Source: Tenrec ecaudatus
Lineage: Eukaryota > Chordata > Mammalia > Afrosoricida > Tenrecidae
Assembly (NCBI RefSeq): GCF_050624435.1
Contig: NC_134545.1
Span: 84,889,563-84,953,562 of the forward strand
Direction of reading: 5' to 3'
DNA: 64,000 nucleotides
The notes beneath the pieces were generated by a model. It made no database searches. It was not told where the DNA came from and saw only the letters and a program-made list of their open reading frames with translations. Made by a program: the position numbers and the translations under genes. Each line of letters opens with the position of its first letter. The stretch's first letter is position 1. Below, piece after piece: positions 56,001 to 64,000 of this stretch.

Positions 56001-59000
56001 CGCTGGCTAGCTACAATCCACAAGGTCAACAGTTCAAACCCACCAGCTGCTCCGTGGGAGAAAGATGAGACTTGCTACTCCCATGAAGAGCTATCCTTTT
56101 GGAAAGTCACAGGGGGCAGTTCTACCTGTCCTCTAGGGTCACCGTGAGTCAGAATGGACTCCATAGCAATGAGGAGTGTATGTGTGCGTGTGCGCACGTG
56201 TTGTTACTGCCTTTCCTGGACTGGGTTCCCTCTGCTTGTCTACTTGTAAGCTATTCATTCGCTACATGTCTATTCAGGCATCGACTCTTACAGAGAGTGG
56301 TCTCTGATGTTCAGAGATGGACTTGAGCATCCTCTTTTCCATACTTCCTCTGCTCTAGTTACTTCTGTTATCGAACTTATTCGGTGATTATGTTTACTTG
56401 CTTACATGGCTCTGAGTTACTGAAGGACCAAGACTTCGTCTCACGTAATACCGCTGTGTTCTACTCAGTGCCTGATCCACAGCTGGTGCTCACAACGTAT
56501 TTGTTCAATGTTTGTCAATATCTATAACTGAGAGACGGAGAAAATAGCCAAGGGAAGAAACCCGTGATTTTGTTTTTGTGAAGAAGCATAAAACCAACAT
56601 CCAAGTTTCATGGGAGTGAGGGTATACCCAGAATTAGGGGATTCCATGATCATACTGGGCCCAAGAACGGTTGATCCAGAATGTTACATAAACTCACAGC
56701 CCTGGAGTCGATTCTGCCTCACAGGGACTAACAGCGTAGAACTGCCTCTGTGGGGTTTCAAGACTGTAAATCTTTACAGGAGTAGAAAGTACCATCTTTC
56801 CCCCTCAGAGTGGCTGGTGGTTTAGAACTGCTACCTTCCCGACCTATAACCCATTACAGCACCAGGGCGCCCTTGGGAGCATGTCAAAGCATGTAGCATA
56901 GTCAAAGATATAAAAGCCAAGGACATGGCTCTGAAGGGCAGGATCAGAAACCTAGAGGCAAAGAAAAGAACCTCGTGCCAAGGTCAGAGGCGCATAGGCC
57001 AATATCAGGACCTATAGACAAAGAATAGTGTGTTCAGTATCAAGGACTTATAGGCCAAGGGTTTTGGTTGCTTACTCCTGCAAGGTATTGGTGAAATCCT
57101 CGAACTTGGTCTCCTGCTGTCCGCCCTGCAGGGCCTCTTGCGTGTCTGAAACCCGCTCCTTCCTCAGTCGCAGCTTCAGTAGGGTCTTATTGTAACCCTA
57201 GAAGGGGAAAAGCGGTGGGCAACTGCACCCAGAGGTTCGTCATCTTCTCTGGTCCCCATCCTACCCATAGAGTGCCAGGCTTCCAGGGATAATCCCAAAG
57301 CATATGCGGGTATAGGAACAGACCAGGACAGAGAACCTTGGTCCTGAGTTCTGATGCAGATGTGCAATTCACAGAGACTGGCCCTTCACCTGTTTCAGAA
57401 GGTCGGAAAGCTGTAGTTCAGCTTTCTGTCCAGCCAACTCCTCCTTGACCTCTGAATAGGTGTCGTTGATGATGGCCAGGAACATGTTCTAGAGGATAAG
57501 ACAGGAATCTTGGTCCTCACCCCCAGCCTGAGCCAGACACCTATTCTACAGGGATCTCAGTGCTCTCAAGTCCAGTCCAGCAGCCCACCAGGCCCCACTT
57601 CTCAGAGTCGCTAGAGCCCAGCCTTTCAGCATAATCCTGTTAGCGATGTTCATGGTTCATCAAATGGGGTCCTTACTCTTAGCATTACTGACCCCAAAGA
57701 CACCCCCACATAGGCCACAGACCCTGTTCCATATACTCAGTAAAGGTGTTCATTTGTCAAGGTAAGAGTACGAATGGAAAGAGAATGAATAACAAACATG
57801 TGGGTGAAGGGAGCCAACGGACAGTGTAAGAGACGGGAAATAATGACAATATATAATTGATCAAGGATTCATAGAGGTGGGAGGGGAGGGAGGGTTTGGG
57901 GGCAAGAGGAGCTTATCAAGGGCCCAAGTAGAAAATGTTTTGTAAATGATGATGGCAACACATGTGAAATATGCTTGATACAACCCATTCATGGAATGTT
58001 ATAAAAGCCCCCAATAAAGTGCCTTTTTTTAAAAAAAAAAGAGTACAATTGTACCTCTTTACTGCATACTCCCTAAAGCCATCTCTCCTATCCCCAACCA
58101 TCAGTTATAGTAATAAGCCTACTGGCTTTGTTTGTTCATCAAGGTCAAGCCAGCTCTTTCATGGTTGGCAGGCAGGGAGGAAGAGCAACCGCAAAGTATT
58201 GGTAATATAAGTCAGCAAGAGATCCCCAAGGGTGAGGGACGTCTTGGACAATAAGGCATAGAAGCTTCCAGGTGCGGTCACTCTTTCCTCTTTTATTCTA
58301 TCTTTGAGGATTAGGGGCTTGATTGGACTAAGGAGCCTGCAAGTTCCCCTATACTCTGAAAATTGCCTGGTCAGGCTGGCGACTCTGGACAGAGTAGATA
58401 ACTCTCAGAAGGTCAATAACTTCTCCCCCTCACTCTTCATCCTAATTTTGAGAAACTCGTGAAAGTCTTGAGTAGGAAGATGAGGGAGTCAAAATCCCAC
58501 CCCTCAGGCCCTCAAGCATGCCCGCTCTCACAGGTACCCTCACCAGGAGCACGAAGAAGACGAAGAAGACGTAGGTTACGAAGTAGACAGGGCCCAGGAG
58601 TCGGTTGGCATTATTGATAGCATTGTAGTCAAAGTCCCCAAGGATGATCCGGAACTGAGTGAAACTGAAAGAGCCAGGTCTGAGCTTCAGCCACAGCCTC
58701 GCCCTCACCCTGACCTCCACCCACACCCATCTCACTGTGCTAACTACTGCCCGTGGGTGCCTTCAGACAGACTGCATACAGCACCCTCCAACCCAGCCAG
58801 AGACCGAGCGACTGGCACGGGGTACTTGAGCGCACACAGCAGGGTGCCTGACACTCGGACACAGATGACTGACACACAGCCACTCCCACAGACGCAGATC
58901 CAGCTTCTCCAACAATATGTCCAAGGGAGCTTCAAAAAGTCTGTGGGGAAAGGGGCTTAAAAGATCATGGAATTGTCCCACAGCTTTTGGAAACCCCTTG

Positions 59001-62000
59001 GATGCCCTTGGACCTGGCAGGTGAGGGCCAACAGAGACCGAAGGGGCTGGGACACACACATGCACTTCATGAATGTACTAAAGTTTTCCACTTGGGTCCC
59101 AAAAAGCAGGTAGCCGAGTTGGGCATAGGCGAAGAAAACGATGAAGAACATGACAGCAAAGCCCAGGATGTCCTTCGCACAGCGGGCCAGCGTGGCGGAG
59201 AGCTGGGTCATGGTTTTGTTGAAGCTGATGTACTTGAATATCTGGACGCACCAGGTTGCCCCAGGTGACCAAGGAGGGAACAAGAAAAAGAAAAAAAAAT
59301 TTTTGAGACGTCCACTCCAGGGGCCTGTGGAGGCCACGGGAGTTGCCAAAGCAAAAAGGAAACATGGGACAAATATTGAGGAAGGGTGAATGAATGGCAG
59401 TGAGAGGTGGAGCTGGGGGTCAGGAGGTCCGGGGTACCTTGATCCAGGCAAAGAAGAGGTTGACCGCATTCATGTTGTTGCACTGCGTCTGCCAGAAGGC
59501 CAGGAACTCGAAGTCAGTGTATATGTTTGGTTGCTCTAGAAGCTTCCCCATCAGCCGATTCACCTCGAGGGCTCGGAATATGTGAAAGCCCACTGCCACA
59601 ATGGAGAGCTGTCAACACAGAAGGCAGGAAGTGTCCCAGAAGTCAAGGCCATCTCGAGGGAAGGTCAAAGATGAGGCTCCCCCGGGGGCGCAGAGTGGGA
59701 AGCCAGGTGGGCAATCTCCTTCTCTGTTGAGTTCTTGGCTGGCTCTGGTTCTAATGGACATGGCTAGGATAATTGGGGAGCATCTGAAGTATTTTCAAGT
59801 CCAAGAGAAGATTGTGGGGCGTCTGGTAAATGCATAAGCGTCACTTCTACTGGAGTCGCTGGTTGTAAAGGGCTGGAGGGAATTGGAGCCAAAGAATTTT
59901 AGCTCCCACCACCACTTTCCAGCCTCATCCTGCAAATGGTGAGTGTCCCGTTAATGGGAAAGAGGTCAAGGGCGCAGAACAGGCGGGATAGAGAAGAAGA
60001 AAATGGCAGGGGTTTCAAAAGAGAGACCAGAAAGGCAAGAGACATACGAGCAGAAGGTCAAATACATAAAGAAATGAGCAGGGCCTGGAGGAAAGGGGAT
60101 GAGGAAGGTGGGATGTTCTAAGGGCTGAGGCAGGGGAACATCAGCCTCTCGCTTAGAGAGCTGCTGCCACAAGGATCAGAAGGCACCAGGGCAACCTGGC
60201 ACTCTAAAAGGGAAAAGTGGGAGGGCCTGGTCAGGTCGACCCCACTCCTCCTCCCAAAATGCCCCAAGCTCAGGATAGCCATCCCTCACCAAGATAACCA
60301 CCAGGTCTAGGATGTTCCAGATGCTACTGAGGTAGCGGAGCTGGTGGATGCGGAGCTCCAAGATCTCCTCCCCCACATAGTAGAAGATGAAGACACAGAA
60401 GATGATCTCACAGCCAACGATAAAGAAGTCCCAGTGGCTGACATAGCGGATCAGCTTCACCGTTCGGATCTGCCAGGATGGGATGGCGCCGCCTGTGGCT
60501 GGAAACTCCACCACCAACCTGTGGATAGGAGGGGTGACGGTGGCCTGGGACAATTCCTCCCATCTCTTCTCCCTTCCCAGTCATGGGGATGCAAGGGGAA
60601 GGGGATCCGGAAGCAGAGATGAAGGAATGCCAGGGGGAGGAGAGCCCACCTCAGAACACAGAAAAGATTGATGTTGGCATTGTAGACTGTGAAGTCGATG
60701 AAGACCACTCGAGTACCCCGGTCCAGCCACAGCCCCTCCTGTAGGTCCCGGAGAGCCTCTGCACTGGCCTGTCGAGATCCCAGGAGGTCCAGATAGTAGC
60801 CGCCTCCACTATAGCTTGTGAGTCGGCCCCAGTGGGAGGAGCCTCCCAACTCATCCTGCGAGTGGTAGGTCCACCTACCACGGAAGAAGCCATCTGAGCA
60901 AAGAGAAGCCTCCACGAGCCCCGGAGCTCGTCCCCCAAGGCAACACCAGCCCTCTATCTCTGAGCTTTATTCTTCTGGTTATTTCAAGCGAGTGTCTTGT
61001 TTGCCACCAACAGCTCTCTGGGGAGGGAGGGTAACTGTCCCCCACGGTGTGCAAATGATGAAACTGGGCTTCATGATAGCTGAGATTATCCAGCCAGCTT
61101 GTCAAAGCAGGACTGACACTTAACAAAAACACCTCTTCTGCTGTTTCCCTTCCGGCCGGGCTACAAATGACAACAACCCCAAGCCCCCGCTCTTGACCTC
61201 CGCCTGGGAAACAGCTGGACCATAAACCCCATCAAAGACCCTCCTAGCTCTTGTGATTGGGCAGTTGACTCTTAACCCCGTGATTCTTTGTTTTAGCGAC
61301 TAAACTTTCTTCCAGGGACTTGTGTGCAGGGATGATGAGTCAAGCCACGACTCCTTGGGCAATGGCAAGGCTTAACTCATTGTCCAAACTGCCACGGGTG
61401 GATAGGAATTCAGGTGCCTGCTTGGCCGGATGGCGCCTCCAGTAGGAAAGTGTGACCCTTTGCCTTCTGGGCTCTGGAGACACCTGCCCTGGTGCTAAGT
61501 GACAAACTCCAAGGTGTCCCAAGATCACAAATCGAACTCAAGATGCCCCCCACCCCATCCCCAAACCTCCTTGAATGCCCCAAGGTTTTTATAAGGTTCC
61601 CCAAACTTTGTGGTTGGCACCTGCCTGGCAACACATCTAAAGTCCCCATGGAAGTGGAGAGTTCTGTGCCTCAGCGGTCTGAGGTGGGACCTTGGAATTT
61701 GTCTTGAGTTTCTACAGACAAGTCCAATAGTGAGCTAGCTGGGTTTGGGACTCTGCGCTCTCTGGGTCTCCCTCAGATTCTGGGGCCTCAGCGGGCTGAG
61801 CCTTGTGACACTAGAGGAAGCTCACTTACGCTGTGCCATTGGGGGGTCCAAAGGGGAGCTGCTCTTCCTTATCTGGAGAGTAGGCATCGTAGCAGCTCAA
61901 TATGTCTTCGCGGAAGTCCTCATGGACTACACAGGAGTCATTGCGGACCCTCAGCTGCCGAAGCCTCGGAACCCCCAGGAGCAGGTTCTCATAGTAGATG

Positions 62001-62629
62001 AAGGAGCGGGAGCCCCGGCCCAGGCTCTGGTTGTTGTACCATTTGGTCCAATACAAGCTGTCCAGGAGTGGGCCCTGCACAAACTAGATCACCAGTTCAG
62101 TTGGCTCTGCCCACACCTGATCCTTCCCCTACCCTTAGAAGAAACTTTGCTGTCCTTCCCTGCCTCCCAACTTATCCCCAGTCTGCTTCTGGTGGACCCT
62201 TCAACTGACCTACACCTGCTGATCAAGTCCAAACCGGAACTGGTCCTCCTCTGTCATGAAAAGCATGACCTCTAGCCACCCATCCCAGAGGAATCCCTGG
62301 CCTGACTCCTGTCCCACACGGACCTTCACCTGAACGCTGACTGATTCACTGTGGCTTATCTGACCCTTTGACTCCACCTGCTTCCTGGCTGACCTGATTT
62401 CCGTCTTAGCATCTGATCCATTGTCTATTGTCTGACTTCCCTGAGCAGGCCTCAGGCCAATGAGAAGGAGAAGGGAGAGGTGGGGGAGAGTTCATACTCA
62501 CGTCCCAGAAGTCGGCCATGCTGCTGATGGTCTGGAAGGAGACACCGGTGTCGGATGGAGTGTGTACGAAGAGATCTGACATCACCTTGGTGTAGTAATA
62601 GGCACTGGAGCTTGTCGTTCCGTAACTCA
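53004..62629 (-). CDS. PKD2L1: PKD2L1 (polycystin-L), exons encoding the last 690 residues
   Basis: This encodes a calcium-regulated non-selective cation channel of the polycystin TRP group. Exons in gene order are 62,502-62,629; 61,830-62,083; 60,650-60,874; 60,290-60,518; 59,438-59,608; 59,060-59,241; 58,544-58,664; 57,390-57,488; 57,076-57,197; 55,221-55,347; 54,083-54,201; 53,682-53,805; 53,004-53,177. All junctions are GT-AG and in frame. The order is the extracellular TOP domain with sites NQS, NDS and NGT, then S2 ([17 protein letters not shown]), S3 ([18 protein letters not shown]), S4-S5 ([20 protein letters not shown]), the pore [10 protein letters not shown]6 ([17 protein letters not shown]), an EF-hand and a coiled coil ([20 protein letters not shown]). 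The N-terminus and S1 lie beyond the right edge. The last about 36 residues differ from human. Confidence 0.96.
53355..53552 (-). repeat. AfroSINE copy
   Basis: It is complete in antisense, from 'ctgccatcaagtcacatctg' to 'ccaccacaccaccaaggctc'. It lies in the last PKD2L1 intron. Confidence 0.85.
54590..54664 (-). repeat. AfroSINE 5' fragment
   Basis: The antisense words 'ccaaccttttgattagcagc' and 'accattggcccgaggctcct' are the head of the SINE. Confidence 0.55.
55083..55185 (+). repeat. AfroSINE 3' part
   Basis: It keeps 'gttacagaaacccacaggag' and 'gatgccatcaactggatggc'. The head is missing. Confidence 0.65.
55221..55347 (-). CDS. PKD2L1: PKD2L1 exon with a degraded EF-hand loop
   Basis: The loop reads [12 protein letters not shown]. 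The human loop, as remembered, is DRDGNRILDEKE. Position 12, normally a bidentate Glu, is Gly here, and position 5 Asn is Thr. The reading frame and splice sites (phase matched) are intact. Confidence 0.92.
55560..55850 (+). repeat. L2 fragment
   Basis: 'atctttctaaagtgcaggtc', 'gcttaaaatccctcctgggc' and 'gacatgcaaagcctttcctc' follow the L2 3' order. Confidence 0.6.
56003..56172 (+). repeat. AfroSINE copy
   Basis: 'aggtcaacagttcaaaccca', 'ccagctgctccgtgggagaa' and 'caccgtgagtcagaatggac' mark the B box, middle and tail. Confidence 0.85.
56330..56520 (+). repeat. L2 3' end
   Basis: 'actgaaggaccaagacttcg' and 'ctggtgctcacaacgtattt' before 'gttcaatg' form the L2 terminus. Confidence 0.5.
56690..56880 (-). 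repeat. AfroSINE copy
   Basis: In antisense it runs from 'cacagccctggagtcgattc' to 'cattacagcaccagggcgcc'. Confidence 0.85.
57772..58038 (+). mobile_element. Family X retroposon, short copy with target duplications
   Basis: AAGAGTAC flanks it (57,764-57,771 and 58,039-58,046). The 3' end is AATAAAGTGCC followed by T and A runs, so retroposition used an A-rich tail. It lies in a PKD2L1 intron. Confidence 0.8.
58544..58664 (-). CDS. PKD2L1: PKD2L1 exon with pore helix and S6 start
   Basis: It encodes [14 protein letters not shown] (selectivity filter around GDFD) and S6 up to FVFFVLL. The filter is identical to human as remembered, so the channel pore looks functional. Confidence 0.95.
60875..61829. 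other. PKD2L1 intron without recognised features
   Basis: No repeat family or ncRNA was recognised in this 0.95-kb intron. Confidence 0.5.
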
Positions 62630-62950
62630 CTGGAAACCAAGCCCCAAATCGGTGTCCTGCTCAGTGTCTCAAAGAGACAGGAAACTCACTGCCCTCAGGG
62701 TCAAAGACAGGCGCCCATCAGATGTGCTCACTAGGCTAAGCTAGGGAGGCTGATGGCAACTTGGTGACCAGAAAATGAACCAGGGAGGGATGTACTTACA
62801 AAAGCTTCTTCTCCCGCCTCCCGCTCCAACTCACCTTCGAAAGACTCAATTACTGGTTCCTGACATTGTCATTCAGAATATTCATTGTCCTTTTCCTAAA
62901 CCATTCTTACTCCCCATAACCCACTGCCAACTATTCAAATTCTGATAGCA

Positions 62951-63114
62951 AGCTTATTGGACAGAGCAGGATTGCTGCACAGGATTGTCGCGGCGATTTA
63001 TCTTGACAGGAGCAGACCGCGTCCTCTTTCTCCCACGGAGCAGCTGGTGGGTTTGAACCACCATCCTTGTGTGTAGCAGTCTAACGCTTGACCTACTGTG
63101 ACACTGGGGCTCCT
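62951..63114 (-). repeat. AfroSINE copy
   Basis: The middle and head are clear in antisense ('cagctggtgggtttgaacca', 'cctactgtgacactggggct'). The tail is diverged. Confidence 0.75.
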
Positions 63115-63119
63115 TCTTA

Positions 63120-63957
63120 TTTCCCATAGCTGAGTTTTCTTCTCTGTGTATTAGATAGTATTTCCACTTATGTATCTGGTACCTGTAGCCTCTGCAAAGT
63201 GCCTCCAAACTCTAGTGGACTCCAAGAGGGTGGTAGTTATATAACCTCATGTGTCTGCTTGAGGGTATGATGAGTGAAGGGGTGGAGTCTAGCCCATGAA
63301 TCAGGTCATAGCTAATGATGCCTCTGTGTGGGCGTGGCCTTCTCATGAGGATTCTGGAAACTTCATCTCTTCCTCCCTGGAGGTGGGATGTACTCTCTCT
63401 CTCTCTCTGCTACACATTCCTGTTGACAAGCCACATAGAGCCGTACTGAGGGCAGCCAGGGTCCTGGAGCTGGAGGAGACACGTGGAGATCCACACCAGG
63501 GGTGAGATGCTTCCACCGCCACTGGTGGATCCAGTGGCCTGTGATCCTCCTGCATTGGGCATCATTGCTTATGCTGTGTGAGTCTAAAGAGGAATTCATG
63601 GATTAGTATCGGACTTATGGACTTGGTTAATATCAGACTTATGGACTTGATCTGGACTTGCCTGGGATTTTTCTCAATACACAATTGCTCTTTGATATAA
63701 AGCTCTCTTAGACATGTATGAGTGTCTCTGGATTTGTTTCTCTAGTCAATGTGGTTGAACACGGACTCTGGCCAAATACCTTGCTATGGAACTGTGGACT
63801 CCAGGCTCCTGAAGTCAGTGATTCTGCAGCAATGGGAGTAGAGGGATGCCTGGTGTCCATTCAACCCTGGCATGGCCAGCCCATCTGATGGGTATAGCTG
63901 TCTCCTGAGAAAGGGGGCCTGAGCATCCCCAGATCAAAAACATTGGCTATTGGCTTT

Positions 63958-63960
<3 letters not shown>
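63120..63960. other. Unclassified repeat-like sequence
   Basis: It contains two near copies of a 27-bp unit ('cggacttatggacttggtt' and 'cagacttatggacttgatc', 63,605-63,655). It also contains 'gatataaagctctcttagac', wording I associate with an interspersed repeat but cannot name. There is no exon. Confidence 0.35.

Positions 63961-63961
<1 letters not shown>

Positions 63962-64000
<39 letters not shown>
63962..64000. repeat. (CT)n microsatellite at the right edge
   Basis: A pure CT run continues to the end of the window; its true length is unknown. Confidence 0.95.

Overview
This is nuclear DNA of a placental mammal. Split genes with GT-AG introns and CpG-island promoters are embedded in a dense field of SINEs, LINEs and DNA transposons. 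Thirty-two pieces of an AfroSINE-type, tRNA-derived SINE, together with an RTE-clade LINE whose 3' end resembles that SINE, point to Afrotheria. Five short hAT elements with the CAGTGGTTCTCAACC terminus resemble the SPIN family, which is known from tenrec, so a tenrec (Echinops-like) is the best guess. The species is inferred from repeats and protein similarity, not from a database search.

Layout: four protein-coding genes, all on the minus strand, in the order known from human 10q24. (1) 1-14,020 holds the 5' end of CHUK (IKK-alpha): coding exon 1 at 13,916-14,020 and exon 2 at 1,027-1,121; later exons lie beyond the left edge. (2) 16,797-37,790 is the whole coding region of CWF19L1: 14 exons and 538 codons, with every splice junction in frame. 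(3) 41,737-49,548 is the whole coding region of BLOC1S2: 5 exons and 142 codons. (4) 53,004-62,629 is the 3' part of PKD2L1: 13 exons encoding the last 690 residues, from the extracellular TOP domain through the pore to the C-terminal coiled coil; the first exons lie beyond the right edge. CpG-rich promoters lie at about 13.9-14.2 kb, 37.77-38.06 kb and 49.0-49.7 kb. The intergenic gaps are short (about 2.5-3.5 kb) and head-to-tail. The four proteins act in different processes (NF-kB signalling, RNA processing, lysosome-related organelles, cation channel), so the cluster is an ancestral neighbourhood rather than a functional unit.

The main surprise is in CHUK intron 1. A nearly full-length RTE LINE (2,905-9,690, minus strand) has been split by four later insertions: a 1.37-kb composite block, an intact-ORF RPL17 retrocopy, an 802-bp unclassified element flanked by a perfect 8-bp repeat, and a SPIN-like hAT element. 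Other repeat features are a 2,010-bp retroposon without a recognisable ORF that has perfect 10-bp target duplications and an internal 249-bp tandem duplication, a hAT element nested inside a relative of that retroposon, and two copies of a palindromic MITE-like element. I found no CRISPR array, no convincing new gene system and no recognisable endogenous retrovirus.
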